Positions 51,761 through 59,077 of a stretch of DNA of 64,000 bases are shown piece after piece. This stretch comes from Luteipulveratus flavus (GTDB lineage: Bacteria > Actinomycetota > Actinomycetes > Actinomycetales > Dermatophilaceae), in NCBI RefSeq assembly GCF_029080175.1, contig NZ_JARFJC010000018.1; one strand, given 5' to 3'. Made by a program: the position numbers and the translations under genes. Below the pieces are notes generated by a model, which saw nothing but the letters and a program-made list of their open reading frames with translations, did no database searches and had not been told where the DNA came from. Each line of letters starts with the position of its first letter. Within the stretch, counting starts at the first letter, position 1.

Positions 51761-52423
51761 CTACGCGTCCTGCCGGGGGCGGCGGATGCGCAGCACGGAG
51801 TCGGTGCGGAGGCCCTCGCGGCCGTCGGTCCAGCTGAACCGGCTGGTGACCTCCTCGTCGAGCTCGACCTGCCAGGAGTCGGGCAGCGCGAGCTGCTCCA
51901 GCATCTGCGCGGTGGTCGGGAACTCGTAGTCGTCATGGGCGTGGTCGTCCTCGTCGCCGTCCGGCTTCGCCGCCGCCGCGTGGCTGCCGATCAGCAGGAC
52001 GCCGCCCGGTGCGACCGCCTGGGCAGCCCGGCGCAGGATTCGGGCGCGCTCGCCTTCCTGCTCCAGCGGCGAGTGCAGGAACTGCGCGGACACCAGGTCG
52101 AACTCGCCCTCGGGGAAGTCGGTCGCCAGGTCGTGCTGCGCCCACTCGACCCGGTCGGCGACGCCCGCCTCGGCCACGTGGCCGGCTGCCCGCGCGATCG
52201 CGGTCGCGGAGACGTCCACGCCCAGCACCTGCCAGCCCTGCTGGGCCAGCCAGATGACGTCCCCGCCCTCGCCGCTGCCCAGCTCCAGCGCGCGCCCCGG
52301 CGTCAGGTCCTGTGCGCCGCGGACGAGCAGCGGGTTGGCCCGGCCGCTCCAGACGGCGTCGCGCTCGCCGTACAGCTCGTCCCAGAACTCGGACGCGGTC
52401 TGGCCGGGGGTGGGCTGCTTCAT
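51761..52423 (-). CDS. class I SAM-dependent methyltransferase
   Basis: A 220-residue Rossmann methyltransferase. SAM motif I is ALELGSGEGGDVIWLAQQGW (near residue 45), then VLGVDVSATAIARA, HDLATDFPEGEFDLVSAQFL and VAPGGVLLIGSHA. The start WDELYGERDAVWSGRANP resembles tellurite-resistance/thiopurine-type methyltransferases (TehB-like), so a small toxic substrate is possible. The substrate is not determined. Confidence 0.87.
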   Translation of the reverse strand: MKQPTPGQTASEFWDELYGERDAVWSGRANPLLVRGAQDLTPGRALELGSGEGGDVIWLAQQGWQVLGVDVSATAIARAAGHVAEAGVADRVEWAQHDLATDFPEGEFDLVSAQFLHSPLEQEGERARILRRAAQAVAPGGVLLIGSHAAAAKPDGDEDDHAHDDYEFPTTAQMLEQLALPDSWQVELDEEVTSRFSWTDGREGLRTDSVLRIRRPRQDA

Positions 52424-52490
52424 GGGTGCCTCCAGGTGGGTGGGTCGTCGGGGCCGCGGTGCGACCGGTCTCGTCCGAGAATCCGCTCAG

Positions 52491-52519
52491 CGGCAACGTC
52501 CGGGCAAGTTCCGTTGCCG
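52491..52519. promoter_or_regulatory. inverted repeat between methyltransferase and padR
   Basis: CGGCAACG (52491-52498) and CGTTGCCG (52512-52519) flank 13 nt in the divergent region. It may be the PadR operator or a site controlling the methyltransferase. Confidence 0.45.
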
Positions 52520-52555
52520 AACCCGCAAAATCGCTCGGACGTCGGTGGCTGGTGC

Positions 52556-52561
52556 TACCTT
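52556..52561 (+). promoter_or_regulatory. -10 element for leaderless padR
   Basis: TACCTT followed by 7 nt and ATG 52569, with no Shine-Dalgarno site. Confidence 0.5.
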
Positions 52562-52568
52562 GTGACGC

Positions 52569-52916
52569 ATGGAACCCCGTGTGGCAAGGGTCGTGACCCA
52601 GCTACGCCGCGGCACATTGGAGTACTGCGTGCTGGCGGTGCTGCGGCACGAGCAGCGCTACGCGTTCGACCTCGTCCAGGACCTCGGGCGGACGGGCCTG
52701 GTCACCAGCGAGGGCACGATCTACCCGCTGCTCTCGCGGTTGCGACGGGACGGTCTGGTCGAGTCGACGTGGGAGGAGTCGCCGAGCGGTCCGCCCCGCC
52801 GGTACTACCAGCTGACGGCCGACGGCCGGGCTGCGCTCACCGCGTTCGTGCAGGAGTGGACGACCTTTCGCAGCTCGGTGGACGCCGTGCTGCCAGACCT
52901 GGAGGACAGGGGATGA
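52569..52916 (+). CDS. PadR family transcriptional regulator
   Basis: A 115-residue PadR: winged helix with LEYCVLAVLRHEQRYAFDLVQDL, SEGTIYPLLSRLRRDGLVEST and PPRRYYQLTADGRAAL, then a short dimerisation helix. It controls the two overlapping genes that follow (ATGA/GTGA), an arrangement common for PadR plus HAAS-domain membrane proteins. The signal is unknown. Confidence 0.93.
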   Translation: MEPRVARVVTQLRRGTLEYCVLAVLRHEQRYAFDLVQDLGRTGLVTSEGTIYPLLSRLRRDGLVESTWEESPSGPPRRYYQLTADGRAALTAFVQEWTTFRSSVDAVLPDLEDRG

Positions 52917-53533
52917 AGACGTACGACGACCCGCAGGTGAGCGAATATCTCGCCCGGCTGCGGACGACGATGGGCGCGCTGCCGGCGGACGAGCGCGAGG
53001 ACCTGTGGATGTCGGTGACCGCGCACATCGACGAGGGCATCGCGCGCGGTGAGTCGGTCGACGCGGTGCTGGCCCGGCTCGGCAGCCCCGAGGAAATCAC
53101 GGCGGCAGCCGCGGGCGAACCGGTGGACGGGCCGCGCCCGGTCGTCGTGCCGGCAGCGCGGCCGGAGCCTCGGCTGCGCTGGCGCGAGGTCGCCGCGCTG
53201 ATCCTGCTGCAGATCGGGATCGTGGCGTGGGTCGTCGGCTGGGTCGCGGGCGTCGTGCTGCTGTGGACCTCCAACCGATGGCGCTGGTGGGAGAAGGTGC
53301 TCGGCACGCTCGTCTGGCCCGGCGGGATCGCGGGGGTGGGGTTCGCGTACGGGACGGTGAGCTTCGTGTCGCAGGAGTGCTCGACCGCCCCCGACGCTGC
53401 GCAGACCTGCAGTGGCTCGGGGACGGGCCTGCTCGACGTGCTCGGCGGCGTCGTTCTGCTGGCCGTGCCGATCGTGGTGACGATCTACCTGGCGAAGGTC
53501 GCGCGCCCTGGCCGCGGCGAGGCCGGCTCGTGA
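52913..53533 (+). CDS. HAAS-domain membrane protein
   Basis: A 206-residue protein: an N-terminal helical HAAS domain (SEYLARLRTTMGALPADEREDLWMSVTAHIDE, LARLGSPEEITAAA) to about 65, then two or more transmembrane segments (VAALILLQIGIVAWVVGWVAGVVLLW; VLGTLVWPGGIAGVGFAYG; LLDVLGGVVLLAVPIVVTIYLA). HAAS proteins signal with PadR regulators. ATG 52913 overlaps the padR stop; GTGA links to the next gene. Confidence 0.88.
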   Translation: MKTYDDPQVSEYLARLRTTMGALPADEREDLWMSVTAHIDEGIARGESVDAVLARLGSPEEITAAAAGEPVDGPRPVVVPAARPEPRLRWREVAALILLQIGIVAWVVGWVAGVVLLWTSNRWRWWEKVLGTLVWPGGIAGVGFAYGTVSFVSQECSTAPDAAQTCSGSGTGLLDVLGGVVLLAVPIVVTIYLAKVARPGRGEAGS

Positions 53534-53889
53534 TCAGCGCGGAGCGAACCGTCGGCGGGCTGGCCGCGGTAGTCGTGCTGGCCGGCGGCGCCCTGCTGAT
53601 GTCCGGCGCGGGCAACGGCCTGCTGCCCGCGCGGTCGACCCTTCCGCCGTGCGAGCAGCAGCCGTCGTACGCCGACGCGCAGCGAGCGCTCGGTCAGCAC
53701 CCCGACGACGTCCGGGCCCTGCGCGCCGTGGGCTCCGGCGTCGACGTCGCCGCCGCCCGGACGTGCGGGGCAGCGGCGCGCGGGGTGATCACGGTCCGGT
53801 ACGGCACGGACGAGGAGAAGGCCGCGATCGAGCGGGTCGTCAACACCCACGACGGCTTCGGCGTGCCGATCGACGTGGCCCGCCGGTGA
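53530..53889 (+). CDS. small exported/membrane-anchored protein, unknown
   Basis: Not recognised. The 119-residue protein has an N-terminal membrane or signal segment (VGGLAAVVVLAGGALLMSG) and a ~85-residue outer domain with two cysteines (LPPCEQQ and RTCGAA). GTG 53530 overlaps the HAAS gene stop (GTGA), so it is part of the PadR-HAAS operon. Confidence 0.75.
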   Translation: MISAERTVGGLAAVVVLAGGALLMSGAGNGLLPARSTLPPCEQQPSYADAQRALGQHPDDVRALRAVGSGVDVAAARTCGAAARGVITVRYGTDEEKAAIERVVNTHDGFGVPIDVARR

Positions 53890-53921
53890 CGCATCCGGGC
53901 TGAGCGGCCCGCGTACGGCCG

Positions 53922-54485
53922 TCAGAGGAAGTCGGCCGGGTCGAACTCCTCGATCGGGATGATGCGGATGCGCTTGAGGTTGGTGTTGAACGCGCCCACG
54001 TCGTACTCGAGGTCGAAGAACTCCAGCCCCTGATCGGCGAGCGCGACGAACCCGGCGTTGCGGAACTCGCGGAACGCCACGAGCCCGACCCGGCGGCCGT
54101 CGCACAGCTCCTCCAGCTGCGGGAGGAAGTCGCCGTCGTGGCTGACCAGCATCAGGTCGTCCTCGCGGTCCTGCAGCGCCTCGATGGTGCGCTGGATCGC
54201 GATGTCCACGACCTTCTCGTGCGGGCCGCCGGACAGCGGGATCGGCTTGTACCCCAGGGCCATCAGCGCCTGGATGAACGACATCGGCAGCTCGCTGTTG
54301 GTCGCGAGGAAGAACAGGCCCTTCGCCGGCTGGGCCCACTCGGCCTCGGCGAACTTCAGCAGACGGTCCCACCGCGGTCGTTCTTCCGGCTGCGGCCGGC
54401 GCCCGAGGATGGACGTGCCGAGGGTGGCGTCGATGTTCTCGCCGTCGACGAGGACGTACGTCGTCCGCCCGGCTTCCTGATCCAT
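53922..54485 (-). CDS. NYN (PIN-like) domain RNase family protein
   Basis: A 187-residue NYN domain protein related to LabA/DUF88. PIN-like acidic residues are visible: VLVDGENID (first Asp), FFLATNSELPMSFIQALMALGY, VDIAIQRTIEAL, and LMLVSHDGDFLPQLEEL. Such proteins are expected to be ribonucleases. ATG 54485 has TAGGGT 6 nt before it on the minus strand, so it is probably leaderless. Divergent from the YbaK gene. Confidence 0.87.
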   Translation of the reverse strand: MDQEAGRTTYVLVDGENIDATLGTSILGRRPQPEERPRWDRLLKFAEAEWAQPAKGLFFLATNSELPMSFIQALMALGYKPIPLSGGPHEKVVDIAIQRTIEALQDREDDLMLVSHDGDFLPQLEELCDGRRVGLVAFREFRNAGFVALADQGLEFFDLEYDVGAFNTNLKRIRIIPIEEFDPADFL

Positions 54486-54491
54486 GGCCCG

Positions 54492-54527
54492 ACCCTACGC
54501 CGAGAGGCCGTCTGTCGTGCCTAACCT
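54492..54527. promoter_or_regulatory. back-to-back promoters of NYN and YbaK genes
   Basis: TAGGGT (minus strand, 54492-54497) 6 nt before the NYN ATG, and TAACCT (plus strand, 54522-54527) 7 nt before the YbaK ATG. Both are positioned for leaderless mRNAs. They are 24 bp apart. Confidence 0.5.
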
Positions 54528-54534
54528 GGCGTTC

Positions 54535-55080
54535 ATGGCCTCCTGGAGCATCGCCGGATCGCTGACCCCCGAACCGGCCGACCGGCGCGACGACCTCCTC
54601 GCACCGCCGGTGTCGCGGGCGCTCGCGTCGTCGGACGGTGACCAGCCGGTCGCGGTGGTCGAGATCGACCCCGGTCTGGCGGGCACGGCCGAGTTCTGCG
54701 CGGCGTACGGCTCGCCGCTGGACGCGTCCGCGAACTGCGTCGTGGTCGCCGGCAAGCGCGCGGGCGAGGTCCGGTACGCCGCGGTGATGGTCCTCGCCTC
54801 GACGCGCGCCGACGTGAACGGCGTGGTCAAGCGGCTGCTGGACGTCCGCAAGGCGTCCTTCGCGCCGATGGGCGACGCGGTGTCGCTGACGGGCATGGAG
54901 TACGGCGGCATCACGCCGGTCGGGCTGCCCGAGGACTGGCCGGTGTACGTCGACCGCGCCGTCGCGGACGCCCCCGAGCTGGTGATCGGCAGCGGCATCC
55001 GTGGCAGCAAGCTGCTGGTGACGGGCCGGTTCCTGTCATCCCTCCCGACCGCTCAGGTCATCGAGGACCTCGCCCACTGA
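54535..55080 (+). CDS. YbaK/aminoacyl-tRNA deacylase-domain protein
   Basis: A 181-residue YbaK/EbsC-family protein. These hydrolyse mischarged tRNAs in trans. ATG 54535 is preferred over ATG 54484 because a TAACCT lies 7 nt before it and similarity starts later. Visible: FCAAYGSPLDASANCVVVAGKR, RYAAVMVLASTRADVNGVVKRLLDVRKASFAP and GMEYGGITPVGLPEDW with the family Gly-Gly-x-x-P pattern (GGITPVG), then GSGIRGSKLLV. Substrate tRNA is not predictable. Confidence 0.87.
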   Translation: MASWSIAGSLTPEPADRRDDLLAPPVSRALASSDGDQPVAVVEIDPGLAGTAEFCAAYGSPLDASANCVVVAGKRAGEVRYAAVMVLASTRADVNGVVKRLLDVRKASFAPMGDAVSLTGMEYGGITPVGLPEDWPVYVDRAVADAPELVIGSGIRGSKLLVTGRFLSSLPTAQVIEDLAH

Positions 55081-55115
55081 CCCACCCCCCGCCGGCCGAG
55101 TCGCTGGTTGAGCCG

Positions 55116-55175
55116 CACCTCCGCTGGTTGAGCCGGCCCGGAGCGTTAGCGGAGGGCCGAGTCGAAACCCGGTGA
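55116..55175. repeat. dispersed repeat copy B
   Basis: 59/60 identical to 37951-38010. It sits in the 199-bp gap 55081-55279, which also holds GGTTTCGACACGGG-type palindromic pieces and short CAACCAGCGGGA/CAACAGCGGGA repeats. Confidence 0.85.
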
Positions 55176-55279
55176 CGCACAGGGAGACTCGGCGTCCGCG
55201 GCGGTGGAGGTTTCGACACGGGCTCGCGCTGGGGCGCTCGCCCGGCTCAACCAGCGGGACTGCTCAACAGCGGGACGGC

Positions 55280-56065
55280 TCAACCAACAAAGCGGTCTCC
55301 CGTCATAGGCAGCAGGGCCGGACGCTTGGCCATCCGGCCGTCGGCGGACGACCGCCCGCGCACCCGGCGTGCGACCCACGGCGCGAGGAACGTTGCGAGC
55401 CAACGTGATTCATTGATCGCGCGGCTCAGCACCGGCGGCCGGCCCAGCGGCGGCAGCGCGGTCGTCCATGCGTCGTCGAACCCGGGCACCCCGAGCGCCT
55501 GCGCCATGCCGGCGGCGATCCGTTCGTGACCGAGCGGACTCGCGTGCAGCCGGTCGACGGCCCAGATGCGCGGGTCGGTGGTGACCGGGTGCAGGTCGGG
55601 GCGAACCACCCGGACGCCGTACGCCTGCGCGAGTCGCAGGATGCGCTCGTTGAGGTCGACCACCCGTGCCCGCAGCGGCCGCGCGACCGGCGCGATCACC
55701 CCGATGTCGGGGAACGTGCAGGTGGCGACCACGGCTCCGGACCCGGTGAGCGCCGCGAACATCGCCTCGAGGTCCGTGCTCACCGTGGCGGCGTCGTACG
55801 AGGGGCGGATGAGGTCGTTCATCCCCGCCATCACGGTCGCGACGTCGGGCCGCAGCGCGAGGGCGATGTCCAGCTGGGTGTCTCGGATCTGGCGGGCGCG
55901 AAGTCCGCGGACGGCGAGGTTGGCGTACGTCAGCCCTGGGTTCGCGGCGGCGAGGTGCTCGGCGAGCCGGTCGGCCCAGCCCCGCAGCCCGGTCAGGTCG
56001 TCGCCGTCGCCGACGCCTTCGGTCTGGCTGTCGCCGAGTGCGACGTAGCGGGAGTAGTCAGGCAT
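55280..56065 (-). CDS. SGNH/GDSL hydrolase
   Basis: A 261-residue GDSL esterase with catalytic Ser in block I YVALGDSQTEGVGDG, Gly and Asn in GMNDLIRPSYD (VMAGMNDL), and the Asp-x-x-His of block V in DRLHASPLGHERIA. No signal peptide, so cytoplasmic. It likely hydrolyses acyl or acetyl esters. Its ATG overlaps the end of the upstream padR by 8 nt, so the two are co-transcribed. Confidence 0.9.
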   Translation of the reverse strand: MPDYSRYVALGDSQTEGVGDGDDLTGLRGWADRLAEHLAAANPGLTYANLAVRGLRARQIRDTQLDIALALRPDVATVMAGMNDLIRPSYDAATVSTDLEAMFAALTGSGAVVATCTFPDIGVIAPVARPLRARVVDLNERILRLAQAYGVRVVRPDLHPVTTDPRIWAVDRLHASPLGHERIAAGMAQALGVPGFDDAWTTALPPLGRPPVLSRAINESRWLATFLAPWVARRVRGRSSADGRMAKRPALLPMTGDRFVG

Positions 56066-56621
56066 GGATCGTGGTCCTCGTCCGCAGGATCGCGGCGGTG
56101 CGCTCGCACCACGCGACGGTCTCCTGCTCGAACGTGCGGCCGCGCAGGCAGGTGAGGTACGGCCCGATCCGGTCGGTCTCGGCGAGGAAGTCGTCCTCGC
56201 TGCAGTCGCCGCGCATCCGGGCGAGCAGACCGTCGAACAGCTCGACCTTGGCGGCGGCGAACCGGGCGCGCTCGTCCAGCTGAGCGATCACGGTGTCGGG
56301 ATCGACGCCGTCGACGGCGTGCACCATCACCACGAGGTCGTCGCGCATGAACGACGGCTTGGCGCTCGCCTCGGTGAACCGCTGCAGCTCGGCGTGCCCC
56401 GGGTCGGTGACGGTGAACAGGCGCTTGGTCGGCCGGGTGTCCTGGACGACGTCTCGGCCGCTGATGAGCCCCTCGCGTTCGAGGCGGGTCAGCTCGGCGT
56501 ACAGCTGCTGGGGCAGCGCATGCCAGAAGTTCGCGACGCCGACGTCGAACGCCTTGGCCAGCTGGTACCCACTGAGCTCGCCGCTCAGGAGCGCGGCCAG
56601 GACCGCGTGCTTGAGGGCCAT
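56058..56621 (-). CDS. PadR-like transcriptional regulator (VirR/PadR-C type)
   Basis: A 187-residue regulator: winged helix MALKHAVLAALLSGELSGYQLAKAF, QLYAELTRLEREGLIS, RPTKRLFTVTDPGHAEL, then the longer PadR C-terminal domain with FDGLLARMRGD, YLTCLRGRTFEQETVAWC. This is PadR subfamily 1. It is divergent from the SnoaL-like gene, and the spacer between them holds the 12-bp palindrome expected of its operator. AGAGG precedes ATG 56621. Confidence 0.87.
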   Translation of the reverse strand: MALKHAVLAALLSGELSGYQLAKAFDVGVANFWHALPQQLYAELTRLEREGLISGRDVVQDTRPTKRLFTVTDPGHAELQRFTEASAKPSFMRDDLVVMVHAVDGVDPDTVIAQLDERARFAAAKVELFDGLLARMRGDCSEDDFLAETDRIGPYLTCLRGRTFEQETVAWCERTAAILRTRTTIHA

Positions 56622-56656
56622 CGGCGCCACCTCTTCCACTCTCGGGCTGCAACCAT

Positions 56657-56681
56657 CATACTCAAGAATATGACTAGTCAT
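56657..56681. promoter_or_regulatory. PadR operator candidate and promoter of SnoaL-like gene
   Basis: CATACT (56657-56662) precedes ATG 56670 by 7 nt. ATGACTAGTCAT (56670-56681) is a perfect 12-bp palindrome overlapping the start codon. The stretch is AT-rich against its surroundings. Binding of the divergent PadR here would block both directions. Confidence 0.55.
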
Positions 56682-57137
56682 GGATGTGACCCTGCGGCCG
56701 CGTTCCGAGCCGGGGTCGAGGCGCGCGACCTGGACGCGATGGCCGCCTCCCTGGCCGACGACGTGCGACTGTTCAGCCCGGTCAAGTTCCGCCCGTTCGA
56801 GGGCAAGGCCGCCGTCGTCGAGCTGCTCGGCGTGCTGCTGCGGACGTTCGAGACCTTCCGCTACGTCGGTGCGCTGGCCGGCGACGTCGAGCCCGCCCCC
56901 TCCGCCGGTCGAGTAGGCGGAGCGCCAGCGGAGCCGTATCGAGACCAAGGACCCGCGCACGCGCTGATCTTCCGAGCGACCGTGCAGGGCAAAGAGATTC
57001 ACGGCCTGGACCTGCTGCACGTCGGTCCGTCCGGCCTGATCGAGGAGATCACCGTGATGGTCCGGCCGCTCTCGGCAGCCCACACGCTCTCCGAAGCCGT
57101 CGTCCGCAACTTCGAGCAGCCCGCCCCGACCGCCTGA
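56670..57137 (+). CDS. SnoaL/NTF2-like fold protein with an in-frame repeat insertion
   Basis: A 155-residue protein: FRAGVEARDLDAMAASLADDVRLFSPV, FEGKAAVVELLGVLLRTFETFRYVGALAGD and HALIFRATVQGKEIHGLDLLHVG, matching the SnoaL-like/NTF2 fold. Between the two halves lies a 20-residue segment (EPAPSAGRVGGAPAEPYRDQ) coded by DNA like the dispersed genome repeats (GGTCGAGTAGGCGGAGCG...CGTATCGAGACC). The insertion keeps the frame and falls in what should be a loop. Function may be kept; the substrate is unknown. Confidence 0.8.
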   Translation: MTSHGCDPAAAFRAGVEARDLDAMAASLADDVRLFSPVKFRPFEGKAAVVELLGVLLRTFETFRYVGALAGDVEPAPSAGRVGGAPAEPYRDQGPAHALIFRATVQGKEIHGLDLLHVGPSGLIEEITVMVRPLSAAHTLSEAVVRNFEQPAPTA

Positions 57138-57168
57138 GCCGGCCCTCCCGCCGCGGTTGAGCCAGCCG

Positions 57169-57227
57169 CTCCTCCGCTGGTTGAGCCGGTCCGAGGCGCA
57201 AGCCGAGGGCCGAGTCGAAACCAGGTG
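57169..57227. repeat. diverged copy C of the dispersed repeat
   Basis: Similar to copies A and B, sharing CTCCGCTGGTTGAGCCGG and GAGGGCCGAGTCGAAACC, but with several differences in between. It lies in the 151-bp gap 57138-57288. Confidence 0.7.
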
Positions 57228-57275
57228 ACGTGCAGCGAGACTCGTCAACCGCGGTCGCCGACCCGGCCACCGGCG

Positions 57276-57281
57276 TACCGT
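57276..57281 (+). promoter_or_regulatory. -10 element for a leaderless gene
   Basis: TACCGT, then 7 nt, then ATG 57289. Confidence 0.5.
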
Positions 57282-57288
57282 CGAGCCC

Positions 57289-57675
57289 ATGGACCCGCAG
57301 CGGGCACGCAAGATCTGGCGGAAGGCCAACCCGCGCAACCTCAAGGTCGCGCCGTGGGTGCCGTCGATGGTCGTGCTGGAGACGACCGGTCGGCGTAGCG
57401 GTCAGCCTCGCCGGGTGCCGCTGGCGAAGGGGCCGGTCGACGGCGATGTCGCCTGGCTGATCTGCGTGCACGGCGAGAAGGCCGACTACGCCCGCAACAT
57501 CGCCGCGGACCCGCGCGTCCGGCTCCAGCTCGGCCGCACCTGGCGCACCGGCACCGCGACCCTGCGGCCGATGGACCCGGACATCCGCGCCCGGTTCACC
57601 ACCTTCGCGAAGATGGGCACCAAGGTCGCCGAGCACGACCCGCGCCTGCTCCGCATCGACCTCGACCCCGCCTGA
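57289..57675 (+). CDS. nitroreductase/deazaflavin-dependent oxidoreductase family protein
   Basis: A 128-residue DDN-type flavin/deazaflavin oxidoreductase fold: VVLETTGRRSGQPRRVPLAKGPVDGDVAWLICVHGEKADYARNIAADPRVRLQL is diagnostic (TGRRSGxxR and the W-x-x-N-like segment, here ARN). These proteins bind F420 or similar and reduce quinones or nitro compounds. It belongs to the short group with no clear catalytic residues. Confidence 0.9.
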   Translation: MDPQRARKIWRKANPRNLKVAPWVPSMVVLETTGRRSGQPRRVPLAKGPVDGDVAWLICVHGEKADYARNIAADPRVRLQLGRTWRTGTATLRPMDPDIRARFTTFAKMGTKVAEHDPRLLRIDLDPA

Positions 57676-57684
57676 CGACCGCGC

Positions 57685-57726
57685 TGGTGGTCAAAGGGTG
57701 AGCCATGCCTCCCGGTGTGACCACCA
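57685..57726. repeat. palindrome at the border of the lower-GC island
   Basis: TGGTGGTCA (57685-57693) pairs with TGACCACCA (57718-57726); the inner part holds GGG...CCC. It could terminate the previous gene or be a dispersed palindromic element. Confidence 0.6.
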
Positions 57727-57814
57727 ATTGACTGTGCCACGCCTCCGTGCACGGTCCTTGACGCAACACCATCTCTGCTGGCGCGTGCGATGATTCGGGA
57801 CTTGGAGGGGACAG

Positions 57815-58762
57815 ATGGCAGAGCGCGGGGATGTTGCAGCCTGGCTACTGATGGCGGCTGGGGACAATCGTGGTCATGGCGGGAACTCGGGCTACGACGA
57901 CCAGCCTGATGTGTACTACACGTGGGACAGCACTGTTCATCAGTACGCAAACCTCAAGGTCGGCGATCCGATCGCCATCTGGGACAAGAACCAGCTATTG
58001 GGCACCTCGGTCATCGAGGCGATCTCGCAACAGCAGATCGAGAAACCGCTCTTCCGATGCCCGGGATGTACGGCTGCCGCAATTCACGCCCGCAAGAAGA
58101 TGGAACCGAGGTACCGGTGCTCGCGGTGCAAGCTCGAATTCGATGAGCCGCGCGTCGTGGTCAAGTCTGTGACGGAGTACAGGTCTCGACATGACGCGGC
58201 GTGGACGCCTCTCGAGGGGACTCTGACGCGTCAGGAGTTGCGCGATCTCTGTGAGTCGCCAAAGAGCATCGACAGCATGCGGCCCATGCGATGGTCTGCT
58301 TTGGAGGCGGCGTTGAGGATGCACGGGGCGGAGGGTGCGGTCGAGCGCGTGGCGCAGCGGGCGCCGGACATCAGCTTTCCGCAAGGGCACAAGCTTGAGT
58401 TGGTCAGAGTCCGTCGTGGTCAGCAGAAGTTTCGAGCTCGCTTGCTGGATGTTCAGGGCACGTCATGTGCGTTTACGGGCGGTGCTCCGCCGAGGGTCTT
58501 GGAGGCTGGCCATCTCTACAGCTATGCGGACCTGGGAGTTCACCACGAGCATGGTGGCCTGCTTCTACGACGAGATATTCATCGACTGTTCGACGACGGT
58601 GCGCTGGCCGTCGATCCCGGACGGTTGCGAATCGACGTCTCGGACGAGCTCGAGTCGTACGACCAATACGCGTCCTTGCACGATCGGGTCCTGCATACAG
58701 ACCTGAACGAAGTGCAGGTCGGTTGGCTCGCAGCGCATTGGGCCGAGCACCGAGCCAGTTGA
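57815..58762 (+). CDS. HNH endonuclease with zinc ribbon and reader-like N-terminal domain
   Basis: A 315-residue protein in three parts. Residues ~1-75 form a compact alpha/beta domain (VYYTWDSTVHQYANLKVGDPIAIWDKNQLLGTSVIEAI) resembling PUA/EVE-like reader domains found before HNH nucleases. Residues ~80-112 hold a zinc ribbon (CPGC...CSRC). The C-terminus has an HNH fold: CAFTGG, the EAGHL His, and HHEHGGLLLRRDIHRLFDDG with the final His. This fits a restriction-type or modification-dependent endonuclease. The gene is lower in GC than its neighbours, so it may have been acquired. GGAGGGG precedes ATG 57815. Confidence 0.8.
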   Translation: MAERGDVAAWLLMAAGDNRGHGGNSGYDDQPDVYYTWDSTVHQYANLKVGDPIAIWDKNQLLGTSVIEAISQQQIEKPLFRCPGCTAAAIHARKKMEPRYRCSRCKLEFDEPRVVVKSVTEYRSRHDAAWTPLEGTLTRQELRDLCESPKSIDSMRPMRWSALEAALRMHGAEGAVERVAQRAPDISFPQGHKLELVRVRRGQQKFRARLLDVQGTSCAFTGGAPPRVLEAGHLYSYADLGVHHEHGGLLLRRDIHRLFDDGALAVDPGRLRIDVSDELESYDQYASLHDRVLHTDLNEVQVGWLAAHWAEHRAS

Positions 58763-58819
58763 GCTGCGATCGAGCTACGAGAGCTGACACGCAGATCGTC
58801 GGCGCCGTAGGACTGGGCC

Positions 58820-59068
58820 ATGGCACTGAGACTGATCGGCACCGAACTGACCGGCTACCGCACGACTGACCACAGCGAGGAGATTGCCCGACTCAGGACG
58901 TCGGCGCGCTTCCCCGAGCACACGCTCCTCGAACGGCGGGCACGTAGGGCCGCCGCCGAACTCCTCGTCTGTCACGACGGCACCGGGATCAGCCTGGACG
59001 ACTGGGACGGCCCGCGCGATCTGATCGAGTACCTGCTCGGTCATCCCATCCTGAAGAACCAGGTGTGA
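58820..59068 (+). CDS. hypothetical protein, 82 residues
   Basis: Not recognised. A charged soluble protein: GTELTGYRTTDHSEEIARLRTSARFPEHTLLERRARRAAAELLVCHDG and DGPRDLIEYLLGHPILKN. TAGGACT lies close upstream of ATG 58820, suggesting a leaderless start. It lies 57 bp after the HNH gene and could be a partner or an unrelated small gene; coding bias is moderate. Confidence 0.55.
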   Translation: MALRLIGTELTGYRTTDHSEEIARLRTSARFPEHTLLERRARRAAAELLVCHDGTGISLDDWDGPRDLIEYLLGHPILKNQV

Positions 59069-59077
59069 CCCACGCGA

